A stretch of DNA of 64,000 bases from Euonymus europaeus. Lineage: Eukaryota > Streptophyta > Magnoliopsida > Celastrales > Celastraceae. The stretch covers positions 26,601,001-26,665,000 of the forward strand of contig OY756966.1 in the NCBI GenBank assembly GCA_963580455.1, written 5' to 3'. How positions within the stretch are numbered: the first letter of the stretch is position 1; each line of letters starts with the position of its first letter. The notes below the pieces were generated by a model. That model did not search any database and was not told the DNA's origin. It saw nothing but the letters and a program-made list of their open reading frames with translations. Position numbers and translations under genes: made by a program. Shown in pieces: positions 12,798-24,227 of this stretch.

Positions 12798-14107
12798 GAG
12801 TCCGAGTTCTGAATTCGGCGATTTTTAGCTTGATTTCACACTACTTTTTGAGCTCTACAATCCTGGAATTACGGATTTTGATTTCAGAACTCGTGGCTAG
12901 TAGGTCTCGTTTCACCTAGGTAGCCGCGAAATGTGGTTTCTTTACGTAAACGGTTTTATGAATATCCGTTTACTACGAGTTCTGAATTCAGCGATTTTTA
13001 GCTTGATTTCACACTACTTTTTGAGCTCTACAATCCTTGCATTACGGATTTTGATTTCAGAACTCGTGGCTAGTAGGTCTCGTTTCACCTAGTTAGCCGC
13101 GAAATGTGGTTTCTTTACGTAAACGGTTTTAAGAATATCAGTTGACTGCGAGTTCTGAATTCGGCGATTTTTAGCTTGATTTCACACTACTTTTTGAGCT
13201 CTACAATCCTGGCATTACGGATTTTGATTTCAGAACTCGTGGCTAGTAGGTCTCGTTTCACCTAGTTAGCCGCGAAATGTGGTTTCCTTACGCAAACGGT
13301 TTTATGAATATCAATTGACTCCGAGTTTTGAATTCGGCGATTTTTAGATTGATTTCACACTAATTGTCGGGCTCTACAATCATGGATTTTCGGATTCTGA
13401 TTTCAGAACTGGTGGCTAGTAGGTCTCGTTTCACCTAGTTAGCCGCGAAATGTGGTTTATTTACGTAAACGGTTTTATGAAGATCCGTTGACTCCGAGTT
13501 CTGAATTTTGCGATTTTTAGATTGATTTCACACTGCTTTTCGAGCTCTACAATCCTAGCATTTTGGTTTTTGATTTCAGAACTCGTGGCTAGTAGGTCCC
13601 GTTTCACCTAGTTAGCCGCGAAATGTGGTTTCTTTACGTAAACAATTTTATGAATATCCGTTGACTGCGAGTTCTGAATTCGGTGATTTTTAGCTTGATT
13701 TCACACTACTTTTTGAGATCTACAATCCTGGCATATCGGTTTTTGATTTCAGAACTCGTGACTAGTAGGTCTCGTTTGACCTAGTTAGCCGCGAAATGTG
13801 ATTTCTTTACGCAAACGGTTTTATGAATATCCGTTGACTACGAGTTCTGAATTCGTTGATTTTTAGCTTGATTTCACACTACATTTTGAGCTCTACAATC
13901 CTGGAATTTCGGATTTTGATTTCAGAACTCGTGGCTAGTAGGTCTCGTTTCACCTAGTTAGCCGCGAAATGTGATTTCTTTACGTAAACGGTTTTATGAA
14001 TATCTGTTGACTACGAGTTCTGAATTCGGTGATTTTTAGCTTGATTTCACACTACATTTCGAGCTCTACAATCCTGGCATTTCGGATTTTGATTTCAGAA
14101 CTCGTGT

Positions 14108-14130
14108 CTAGGAGGTCTCGTTTCTCCTAG
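14108..14130. other. Perfect 7-bp inverted repeat, 9-bp loop
   Basis: Left arm ctaggag (14,108-14,114), loop gtctcgttt, right arm ctcctag (14,124-14,130). In consensus units the same positions read ctagtag and cacctag, which pair at only five of seven positions in this register. An intermediate form (ctagtag with ctcctag) pairs at six of seven. The left-arm change was never seen without the right-arm change. Confidence 0.8.
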
Positions 14131-14151
14131 TTAGCCGCGAAATGTAGTTTC

Positions 14152-14161
14152 TTTAATTAAA
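14152..14161. other. Alternative palindrome TTTAATTAAA
   Basis: This replaces TTTACGTAAA in the hairpin subtype. Two bases differ (C to A and G to T), and together they keep perfect self-complementarity. Almost all ctcctag units carry this form or tttaaataaa. Confidence 0.8.
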
Positions 14162-15571
14162 CGGTTTTATGAATATCCGTTGACTCCGAGTTCGGAATTC
14201 GGTGATTTTTAGATTGATTTCACACTACTTTTTTAACTCTACAATCCTGGCATTTCGGATTTTGATTTCCGAAGTCGTGGCTAGTAGGTCTCGTTTCACC
14301 TAGTTAGCCGCGAAATGTGGTTTCTTTACGTAAACGGTTTTATGAATATCTGTTGACTCCGAGTTCTGAATTCGGCGATTTTTAGCTTGATTTCACACTA
14401 ATTTTCGAGCTCTACAATCCTGGCATTTCGGATTTTGATTTCAGAACTTGTGGCCAGTAGGTCTCGTTTCACCTAGTTAGCCGCGAAATAGGGTTTCTTT
14501 ACGTAAACGGTTTAATGAATATCAGTTGACTGCGAGTTCTTAATTCGGCGATTTTTAGCTTGATTTCACACTACTTTTCGAGTTCTACAATCCTGGCATT
14601 TCAGATTATGATTTCAGAACTGGTGGCTAGTAGGTCTCATTTCACCTAGTTAGACGCGAAATGTGGTTTCTTTACGTAAACGGTTTTATGAATATCAGTT
14701 GACTGCGAGTTCTGAATTCGGCGATTTTTAGCTTGATTTCACACTACTTTTTGAGCTCTACAATCCTGGTATTACGGATTTTGATTTCAGAACTCGTGGC
14801 TAGTAGGTCTCGTTTCACCTAGTTCGCCGCGAAATGTGGTTTCTTTACGTAAACGGTTTTATGAATATCCGTTCACTGCGAGTCCTGAATTCGGCGATTT
14901 TTAGCTTGATTTCACACTACTTTTCGAGCTCTACAATCCTGGATTTTCGGATTTTGATTTCATAACTCGTGGCTAGTAGGTCTCGTTTCACCTAGTTAGC
15001 CGCGAAATGTGGTTTCTTTACGTAAACGGTTTTATGAAGATCCGTTGACTCCGAGTTCTGAATTTTGCGATTTTTAGATTGATTTCACACTACTTTTCGA
15101 GCTCTACAATCCTAGCATTTTGGTTTTTGATTTCAAAACTCGTGGCTAGTAGGTCCCGTTTCACCTAGTTAGCCGCGAAATGTGGTTTCTTTTCGTTAAC
15201 AATTTTATGAATATCCGTTGACTGCGAGTTCTGAATTCGGTGATTTTTAGCTTGATTTCACACTACTTTTCGAGCTCTACAATCCTGGCATATCGGTTTT
15301 TGATTTCAGAACTCGTGACTAGTAGGTCGCGTTTGACCTAGTTAGCCGCGAAATGTGATTTCTTTACGTAAACGGTTTTATGAATATCCGTTGACTACAA
15401 ATTCTGAATTCGGTGATTTTTAGCTTGATTTCACACTACATTTCGAGCTCTACAATCCTGGAATTTTGGATTTTGATTTCAGAACTCGTGGCTAGTAGGT
15501 CTGGTTTGACCTAGTTAGCCGCGAAATGTGATTTCTTTACGTGAACGGTTTTATGAATATCCGTTGACTAC

Positions 15572-16263
15572 GAGTTCTGAATTCGGTGATTTTTAGCTTG
15601 ATTTCACACTACATTTCGAGCTCTACAATCCTGGAATTTCGGATTTTGATTTCAGAACTCGTTTCTAGGAGGTCTCGTTTCTCCTAGTTAGCCGCGAAAT
15701 GTAGTTTCTTTAATTAAACGGTTTTATGAATATCCGTTGACTCCGAGTTCGTAATTCGGTGATTTTTAGCTTGATTTCACACTACTTTTTTAACTCTACA
15801 ATCCTGGCATTTCTGATTTTGATTTCCGAACTCGTGGCTAGTAGGTCTCGTTTCACCTAGTTAGCCGCGAAATGTGATTTCTTTACGTGAACGGTTTTAT
15901 GAATATCCGTTGACTACGATTTCTGAATTCGGTGATTTTTAGCTTGATTTCACACTACATTTCGAGCTCTACAATCCTGGCATTTCGGATTTTGATTTCA
16001 GAACTCGTTTCTAGGAGGTCTCGTTTCTCCTAGTTAGCCGCGAAATGTAGTTTCTTTAATTAAACGGTTTTATGAATATCCGTTGACTCCGAGTTCGTAA
16101 TTCGGTGATTTTTAGCTTGATTTCACACTACTTTTTTAACTCTACAATCCTGGCATTTCGGATTTTGATTTCCGAACTCGTGGCTAGTAGGTCTCGTTTC
16201 ACCTAGTTAGCCGCGAAATGTGGTTTCTTTACGTAAACGGTTTTATGAATATCCATTGACTCC
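15572..16263 (+). repeat. Dimer tandem duplication (2 x 346 bp)
   Basis: A hairpin unit plus a T-run unit (15,572-15,917) is followed at once by another copy (15,918-16,263). Markers ctaggagg at 15,665 and 16,011 are 346 bp apart. Both share gttcgtaattcgg, which other copies of this dimer lack, so the duplication is local and probably recent. Confidence 0.8.
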
Positions 16264-16955
16264 GAGTTCTGAATTCGGCGATTTTTAGCTTGATTTCACA
16301 CTAATTTTCGAGCTCTACAATCCTGGCATTTCGGATTTTGATTTCAGAACTTGTGGCCAGTAGGTCTCGTTTCACCTTGTTAGCTGCGAAATAGGGTTTC
16401 TTTACGTAAACGGTTTAATGAATATCAGTTGACTGCGAGTTCTTAATTCGGCGATTTTTAGCTTGGTTTCACACTACTTTTCGAGCTCTACAATCCTGGC
16501 GTTTCAGATTATGATTTCAGAACTGGTGGCTAGTAGGTCTCATTTCACCTAGTTAGACGCGAAATGTGGTTTCTTTACGTAAACGGTTTTATTAATATCA
16601 GTTGACTGCGAGTTCTGAATTCGGCGATTTTTAGCTTGATTTCCCACTACTTTTTGAGCTCTACAATCCTGGCATTACGGATTTTGATTTCAGAACTCGT
16701 GGCTAGTAGGTCTCGTTTCACCTAGTTCGCCGCGAAATGTGGTGTCTTTACGTAAACGGTTTTATGAATATCCGTTCACTACGAGTCCTGAATTCGGCGA
16801 TTTTTAGCTTGATTTCACACTACTTTTCGAGCTCTACAATCCTGGATTTTCGGATTTTGATTTCAGAACTCGTGGCTAGTAGGTCTCGTTTCACCTTGTT
16901 AGCGGCGAAATGTGGTTTCTTTACGTAAACGGTTTTATGAATATCAATTGACTCC

Positions 16956-17820
16956 GAGTTTTGAATTCGGCGATTTTTAGATTGATTTCACACTAATTGT
17001 CGGGCTCTACAATCCTGGATTTTCGGATTTTGATTTCAGAACTGGTGGCTAGTAGGTCTCGTTTCACCTAGTTAGCCGCGAAATGTGGTTTCTTTACGTA
17101 AACGGTTTTATGAAGATCCGTTGACTCCGAGTTCTGAATTTTGCGATTTTTAGATTGATTTCACACTACTTTTCGAGCTCTACAATCCTAGCATTTTGGT
17201 TTTTGATTTCAAAACTCGTGGCTAGTAGGTCCAGTTTCACCTAGTTAGCCGCGAAATGTGGTTTCTTTACGTAAACAATTTTATGAATATCCGTTGACTG
17301 CGAGTTCTGAATTCGGTGATTTTTAGCTTGATTTCACACTACTTTTCGAGCTCTACAATCCTAGCATATCGGTTTTTGATTTCAGAACTCGTGACTAGTA
17401 GGTCTCGTTTGACCTAGTTAGCCGCGAAATGTGATTTCTTTACGTAAACGGTTTTATGAATATCCGTTGACTACGAGTTCTGAATTCGGCGATTTTTAGC
17501 TTGATTTCACACTACTTTTCGAGCTCTACAAACCTGGCATTACGGATTTTGGTTTGAGAACTGGTGGCTAGTAGGTCTCGTTTCATCTAGTTAGCCGCGA
17601 AATGTGGTTTCTTTACGTAAACGGTTTTATGAATATTTGTTGAGTCCGAGTTCTGAATTCGACGATTTTTAGCTTGATTTCACACTACTTTTCGAGCTCT
17701 ACAATCCTGGCATTACGGATTTTGATTTCAGAACTTCTGGCTAGTAGGTCTCGTTTCACCTAGTAAGCCGCGAAATGTGGTTTCTTTAAGTTAACGGTTT
17801 TATGAATATCCGTTGACTAC
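16956..17820 (+). repeat. Start of next 21-monomer HOR copy, then diverging units
   Basis: From 16,956 to about 17,470 the units follow those at 13,323-13,837, including taattgtcgg, ctgaattttgcg, gtttacgtaaacaatt and catatcgg. After that the pattern switches to units with acaaacctgg, tttgagaactgg, atatttgttgagtcc, gtaagccgcg and tttaagttaacgg, which are the main subtypes of 24-45 kb. This is the first appearance of those forms in the window. Confidence 0.75.
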
Positions 17821-19551
17821 GAGTTCTGAATTCGGTGATTTTTAGCTTGATTTCACACTATATTTCGAGCTCTACAATCCTGGCATTTCGGATTTTGATT
17901 TCAGAACTCGTGTCTAGGAGGTCTCGTTTCTCCTAGTTAGCCGCGAAATGTAGTTTCTTTAATTAAACGGTTTTATGAATATCCGTTGACTGCGAGTACT
18001 GAATTCGGTGATTTTTAGCTTGATTTCACACTACTTTTTTAACTCTACAATCCTGGCATTTCGGATTTTGATTTCCGAACTCGTGGCTAGTAGGTCTCGT
18101 TTCACCAAGTTAGCCGCGAAATGTGGTTTCTTTACGTAAACGGTCTTTTGAATATCCGTTGACTGCGAGTTCTGAATTCGGCGATTTTTAGCTTGATTTC
18201 ACACTACTTTTGGTGCTCTACAATCCTGGATTTTCGGATTTTGATTTCAGAACTCGTGGCCTGTAGGTCTCGTTTCACCTAGTTAGCCGCGAAATGTGGT
18301 TTCTTTACGTAAACGGTTTTATGAATATCCATTGACTGCGAGTTCTATATTCGGCGATTTTTAGCTTGATTTCAAACTACTTTTCGAGCTCTACAATCCT
18401 CGCATTACGGATTTTGATTTCAGAACTCGTGGCCAGTAGGTCTCGTTTCACCTAGTTAGCCGCGAAATGTTATTTCTTTACGTAAACGGTTTTATGAATA
18501 TCCGTTGACTGCGAGTTCTGAATTCGGCGATTTTTAGCTTGATTTCACACTACCTTTGGAGCTCTACAATCCTGGAGTTTCGGATTTTGATTTCAGAACT
18601 CGTGTCTAGTAGGTCTCGTTTCTCCTAGTTAGCCGCGAAATGTAGTTTCTTTAATTAAACGGTTTTATGAATATCCGTTGACTCGGAGTTCGGAATTCGG
18701 CCATTTTTAGCTTTATTTCACACTATTTTTTGAGCTCTACAATCCTGAAGTTTCGGATTTTGATTTCCGAACTCGTGGCTAGTGGGTCTCGTTTCACCTA
18801 GTTAGCCGCGAAATGTGGTTTCTTTACGTAAACGGTTTTTTTGAATATCCGTTTACTGCGAGTTCTGAATTCGGTGATTTTTAGCTTGATTTCACACTAA
18901 TTTTCGAGCTCTACAATCCTGGCTTTTCGGATTTTGATTTCAGAACTCGTGGCTTGTAGGTCTCGTTTCACCTAGTTAGCCGCGAAATGTGATTTCTTTA
19001 CGTAAACGGTTTTATGAATATCCGTTGACTACGAGTTCTGAATTCGGTGATTTTTAGCTTGATTTCACACTACATTTCGAGCTCTACAATCCTGGCATTT
19101 CGGATTTTGATTTCAGAACTCGTGTCTAGGAGGTCTCGTTTCTCCTAGTTAGCCGCGAAATGTAGTTTCTTTAATTAAACGGTTTTATGAATATCCGTTG
19201 ACTCCGAGTTCGGAATTCGGCGATTTTTAGCTTGATTTCACACTACTTTTTTAACTCTACAATCCTGGCATTTCGGATTTTGTTTTCTGAACTCGTGGCT
19301 AGTAGCTCTCATTTCACCTAGTTAGCCGCGAAATGTGGTTTCTTTACGTAAACGGTCTTTTGAATATCCGCTGACTGCGAGTTCTGAATTCGGCGATTTT
19401 TAGCTTGATTTCACACTACTTTTGGAGCTCTACAATCCTGGATTTTCGGATTTTGATTTCAGAACTCGTGGCCTGTAGGTCTCGTTTCACCTAGTTAGCC
19501 GCGAAATGTGGTTTCTTTACGTAAACGGTTTTATGAATATCCGTTGACTGC
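17821..19551 (+). repeat. 7-monomer HOR (1,212-bp spacing)
   Basis: A three-unit set (hairpin; T-run; ggtcttttgaat followed by cttttgg(t/a)gctc and ggcctgtagg) occurs at 17,821-18,339 and again at 19,033-19,551. The spacing is 7 units plus 1 bp, and the extra base is a seventh T in the run near 18,835. Between them lie four units: caaactac with cctcgcattac; acctttggagc with ctcctag; ttcggaattcggcc; and a tttactgcgag unit. Confidence 0.8.
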
Positions 19552-20938
19552 GAGTTCTGAATTCGGTGATTTTTAGCTTGATTTCACACTACCTTTTGAT
19601 CTCTACAATCCTGTGAGTTTCGGATTTTGATTTCAGAACTCGTGTCTAGTAGGTCTCGTTTCTCCTAGTTAGCCACGAAATGTAGTTTCTTTAAATAAAC
19701 GGTTTTATAAATATCCGTTGACTCCGAGTTCGGAATTCGGGGATATATAGCATGATTTCATACTATTTTTTGAGCTCTACAATCCTGGCATTACGGATTT
19801 TGATTTCAGAACTCGTGGCTAGTAGGTCTCGTTTCACCTAGTTAGCCGCGAAATGTGGTTTCTTTACGTAAACGGTTTTATGAATATCCGTTGACTGCGA
19901 GTTCTGAATTCGGTGATTTTTAGCTTGATTTCACACTACCTTTTGATCTCTACAATCCTGCGAGTTTCGGATTTTGATTTCAGAACTCGTGTCTAGTAGG
20001 TCTCGTTTCTCCTAGTTAGCCACGAAATGTAGTTTCTTTAAATAAACGGTTTTATAAATATCCGTTGACTCCGAGTTCGGAATTCGGTGATTTTTAGCTT
20101 GATTTCACACTACTTTTCGAGCTCTACAATCCTGGCGTATCGGTTTTTGATATCAGAACTCGTGGCTAGTAGGTCTCGTTTCACCGAGTTAGCCGCGAAA
20201 TGTGATTTCTTTACGTAAACGGTTTTATGAATATCCGTTGACTACGAGTTCTGAATTCTGTGATTTTTTGCTTGATTTCACACTACTTTTCGAGATCTAC
20301 AATCCTGGTATTTCGGATTTTGATTTCAGAACTCGTGGCTAGTAGGTCTCGTTTCACCTAGTTAGCCGCGAAATGTTATTTCTTTACGTAAACGGTTTTA
20401 TGAATATCCGTTGACTGCGAGTTCTGAATTCGGCGATTTTTAGCTTGATTTCACACTACCTTTGGAGCTCTACAATCCTGGAGTTTCGGATTTTGATTTC
20501 AGAACTCGTGTCTAGTAGGTCTCGTTTCTCCTAGTTAGCCGCGAAATGTAGTTTCTTTAATTAAACGGTTTTATGAATATTCGTTGACTCGGAGTTCGGA
20601 ATTCGGCCATTTTTAGCTTTATTTCACACTATTTTTTGAGCTCTACAATCCTGGACTTTCGGATTTTGATTTCCAAACTCGTGGCTTGTGGGTCTCGTTT
20701 AACCTAGTTAGCCGCGAAATGTGGTTTCTTTACGTAAACGGTTTTATGAATATCCGTTGACTGCGAGTTCTGAATTCGGTGATTTTTAGCTTGATTTCAC
20801 ACTACCTTTTGATCTCTACAATCCTGCGAGTTTCGGATTTTGATTTCAGAACTCGTGTCTAGTAGGTCTCGTTTCTCCTAGTTAGCCACGAAATGTAGTT
20901 TCTTTAAATAAACGGTTTTATAAATATCCGTTGACTCC
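19552..20938 (+). repeat. Block with repeated ttaaataaac dimers
   Basis: The marker ttaaataaacgg with ccacgaaatg and ataaatatccg is at 19,691, 20,038 and 20,904, that is 347 and 866 bp apart (2 and 5 units, each plus 1 bp). The extra base is in cctgcgagtttcgg or cctgtgagtttcgg. Units with gatatcag and acctttggagc/ctcctag are interleaved. The block leads directly into the 5.2-5.4 kb superrepeat. Confidence 0.7.
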
Positions 20939-22494
20939 AATTCGGAATTCGGTGATTTTTAGCTTGATTTCACACTACTTTTCGAGCTCTACAATCCTGG
21001 CGTATCGGTTTTTGATATCAGAACTCGTGGCTAGTAGGTCTCGTTTCACCTAGTTAGCCGCGAAATGTGATTTCTTTACGTAAACGGTTTTATGAATATC
21101 CGTTGACTACGAGTTCTGAATTCGGTGATTTTTAGCTTGATTTCACACTACTTTTCGAGATCTACAATCCTGGTATTTCGGATTTTGATTTCAGAACTCG
21201 TGGCTAGTAGGTCTCATTTCACCTAGTTTGCCGCGAAATGTTATTTCTTTACGTAAACGGTTTTATAAATATCCGTTGACTGCGAGTTCTGAATTCGGCG
21301 ATTTTTAGCTTGATTTCACACTACCTTTGGAGCTCTACAATCCTGGAGTTTCGGATTTTGATTTCAGAACTCGTGTCTAGTAGGTCTCGTTTCTCCTAGT
21401 TAGCCGCGAAATGTAGTTTCTTTAATTAAACGGTTTTATGAATATTCGTTGACTCGGAGTTCGGAATTCGGCCATTTTTAGCATTATTTCACACTATTTT
21501 TTGAGCTCTACAATCCTGGAGTTTCGGATTTTGATTTCCGAACTCGTGGCTAGTGGGTTTCGTTTCACCTAGTTAGCCGCGAAATGTGGTTTCTTTACGT
21601 AAACGGTTTTTTGAATATCCGTTTACTGCGAGTTCTGAATTCGATGATTTTTAGCTTGATTTCACACTACTTTTCGAGCTCTACAATCCTGGCTTTTCGG
21701 ATTTTGATTTCAGAACTCGTGGCTTGTAGGTCTCGTTTCACCTAGTTAGCCGCAACATGTGGTTTCTTTACGTAAACGGTTTTATGAATATCAGTTGACC
21801 ACGAGTTCTGAATTCGGTGATTTTTAGATTGATTTCACACTACTTTTCGAGCTCTACAATCCCGCCGTTTCGGATTTTGATTTCAGAACTCGTGTCTAGG
21901 AGGTCTCGTTTCTCCTAGTTAGCCGCGAAATGTAGTTTCTTTAATTAAACGGTTTAATTAATATCCGTTGACTCCGAGTTCGGAATTCGGCGATTTTTAG
22001 CTTGATTTCACACTACTTTTTTAACTCTACAATCCTGGCATTTCGGATTTTGATTTCCAAACTCGTGGCTAGTAGGTCTCGTTTCACCTAGTTAGCCGCG
22101 AAATGTGGTTTCTTTACGTAAACGGTCTTATGAATATCCGTTGAGTCCGAGTTCTGAATTCGGCGATTTTTAGCTTGATTTCACACTACTTTTGGAGCTC
22201 TACAATCCTCGATTTTCGGATTTTGATTTCAGAACTCGTGGCCTGTAGGTCTCGTTTCACCTAGTAAGCCACGAAATGTGGTTTCTTTACGTAAACGGTT
22301 TTATGAATATCTGTTGACTGCGAGTTCTTAATTCGGCGATTTTTAGCTTGATTTCACACTACTTTCCGAGCTCTACAATCCTGGCGTTTCAGATTTTGAT
22401 TTCAGAACTGGTGGTCAGTAGGTCTCGTTTCACATAGTTAGCCGCGAAATGTGGTTTCTTTACGTAAACGGTTTTATGAATATTTGTTGAGTCC

Positions 22495-24227
22495 GAGTTC
22501 TGAATTCGGCGATTTTTAGCTTGATTTCACACTACATTTGGAGCTCTACAATCCTCGCATTACGGATTTTGATTTCAGAACTCGTGGCTTGTAGGTCTCG
22601 TTTCACCTAGTTAGCCACGAAATGTGGTTTCTTTACGTAAACGGTTTTATGAATATCCGTTGACTGCGAGTTCTGAATTCGGCGATTTTTAGCTTGATTT
22701 CCCACTACCTTTTGAGCTCTACAATCCTGGGCATTTCGGATTTTGATTTCAGAACTCGTGTCTAGTAGGTCTCGTTTCTCCTAGTTAGCCGCGAAATGCA
22801 GTTTCTTTAATTAAACGGTTTTATGAATATCCGTTGACTTTGAGTTTGGAATTCGGAGATTTTTAGCTTGATTTCACACTACTTTTCGAGCTCTACAATC
22901 CTGGCGTATCGGATTTTGATTTCAGAACTCGTGGCTAGTGGGTCTCGTTTCACCTAGTTAGCCGCGAAATGTGGTTTCTTTACGTAAACGGTTTTATGAA
23001 TATTTGTTGAGTCCGAGTTCTGAATTCGGCGATTTTTAGCTTGATTTCACACTACATTTGGAGCTCTACAATCCTCGCATTACGGATTTTGATTTCAGAA
23101 CTCGTGGCTTGTAGGTCTCGTTTCACCTAGTTAGCCACGAAATGTGGTTTCTTTACGTAAACGGTTTTATGAATATCCGTTGACTGCGAGTTCTGAATTC
23201 GGCGATTTTTAGCTTGATTTCCCACTACCTTTTGAGCTCTACAATCCTGGGCGTTTCGGATTTTGATTTCAGAACTCGTGTCTAGTAGGTCTCGTTTCTC
23301 CTAGTTAGCCGCGAAATGCAGTTTCTTTAATTAAACGGTTTTATGAATATCCGTTGAGTTTGAGTTTGGAATTCGGAGATTTTTAGCTTGATTTCACACT
23401 ACTTTTCGAGCTCCACAATCCTGGCGTATCGGATTTTGATTTCAGAACTCGTGGCTAGTGGGTCTCGTTTCACCTAGTTAGCCGCGAAATGTGGTTTCTT
23501 TACGTAAACGGTTTTATGAATATTTGTTGAGTCCGAGTTCTGAATTCGGCGATTTTTAGCTTGATTTCACACTACATTTGGAGCTCTACAATCCTGGCAT
23601 TACGGATTTTGATTTCAGAACTCGTGGCTTGTAGGTCTCGTTTCACCTAGTTAGCCACGAAATGTGGTTTCTTTACGTAAACGGTTTTATGAATATCAGT
23701 TGACTCCGAGTTCTGAATTCGGCGATTTTTAGCTTGATTTCACATTACTTTTCGAGCTCTACAATCCTGGCATTACGGATTTTGATTTGAGAATTCGTGG
23801 CTAGTAGGTCTCGTTTCACATAGTTACCCGCGAAATGTGGTTTCTTTACGTAAACGGTTTTATGAATATCCGTTGACTGCGAGTTCTGAATTCGGCGATT
23901 TTTAGCTTGATTTCCCACTACCTTTTGAGCTCTACAATCCTGGGCGTTTCGGATTTTGATTTCAGAACTCGTGTCTAGTAGGTCTCGTTTCTCCTAGTTA
24001 GCCACGAAATGCAGTTTCTTTAATTAAACGGTTTTATGAATATCCGTTGACTCCGAGTTTGGAATTCGGAGATTTTTAGCTTGATTTCACACTACTTTTC
24101 GAGCTCTACAATCCTGGCGTATCGGATTTTGATTTCAGAACTCGTGGCTAGTGGGTCTCGTTTCACCTAGTTAGCCGCGAAATGTGGTTTCTTTACGTAA
24201 ACGGTTTTATGAATATTTGTTGAGTCC
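22495..24227 (+). repeat. 3-monomer tandem HOR (520, 520, 693 bp)
   Basis: The marker tatttgttgagtcc occurs at 22,481, 23,001 and 23,521. Each 520-bp copy holds: a unit with acatttggagc and cctcgcattac; a unit with cccactacc, a 1-bp insertion in cctgggc, and ctcctag with taattaaac; and a unit with gagtttggaattcggag and cgtatcgg. The third copy has one extra unit (cacattacttttcg with gttacccgcg), making 693 bp. Copies are nearly identical, so the expansion looks young. Confidence 0.85.

Larger units (their letters stand above)
12631..12803 (+). repeat. Representative satellite monomer (173 bp)
   Basis: This unit matches the commonest base at nearly every position, so it serves as a reference. 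I start units at the G of gagttctg. Composition on this strand is about 37 A, 64 T, 37 G and 35 C, which is strongly T-rich. It holds 12 CpG dinucleotides, more than its base composition predicts. GAATTC lies at unit positions 8-13, GAGCTC at 47-52 and TACGTA at 140-145. Because 173 is not a multiple of 3, reading frames shift from unit to unit, and stops in the unit keep all frames short. The start chosen is arbitrary. Confidence 0.95.
11420..13322 (+). repeat. Low-diversity block, eleven monomers
   Basis: Most of these units are close to the consensus: cattacgg, ctcgtggctagtagg, ttacgtaaacgg and tatccgttgagtccgag recur with only scattered single changes. Units from about 12,285 to 12,960 are the most alike. 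The pattern suggests recent spread of one unit type, and this block is the best place to take a consensus from. Confidence 0.7.
14015..14187 (+). repeat. Hairpin-subtype monomer (first of 14)
   Basis: This subtype is marked by gtgtctaggaggtctcg, ttctcctagttag, gtagtttc and TTTAATTAAA in one unit. The bases ctaggag and ctcctag form a perfect 7-bp inverted repeat. It is followed by a unit with ttcggaattcgg, ttttttaactctac and tttccgaactcg. The dimer starts at 14,015, 15,572, 15,918, 17,821, 19,033, 21,803, 25,439, 27,169, 30,631, 32,361, 35,823, 36,861, 37,899 and 39,109 (14 copies; the last has ctgggagg). Confidence 0.85.
13323..16955 (+). repeat. 21-monomer HOR unit (3,633 bp)
   Basis: The rare marker taattgtcgg in an agattg unit occurs at 13,361 and 16,994, exactly 21 units apart, and the following agatccgttg marker (13,481 and 17,114) keeps the same distance. 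Inside, agatccgttg also appears at 15,038, which splits the block into a 9-unit repeat (1,557 bp) and a 12-unit remainder. Two hairpin-plus-T-run dimers sit in tandem at 15,572 and 15,918. Confidence 0.85.

Noticed and set aside
16737..16928. Open reading frame of 63 codons on the + strand
   Set aside because: It is ordinary satellite sequence. It stays open because two stops usual in the unit are lost by substitution: TGA to TCA at 16,776-16,778 and TAG to TTG at 16,896-16,898. It has no start context, no homologous frame in neighbouring units, and no recognisable protein features.
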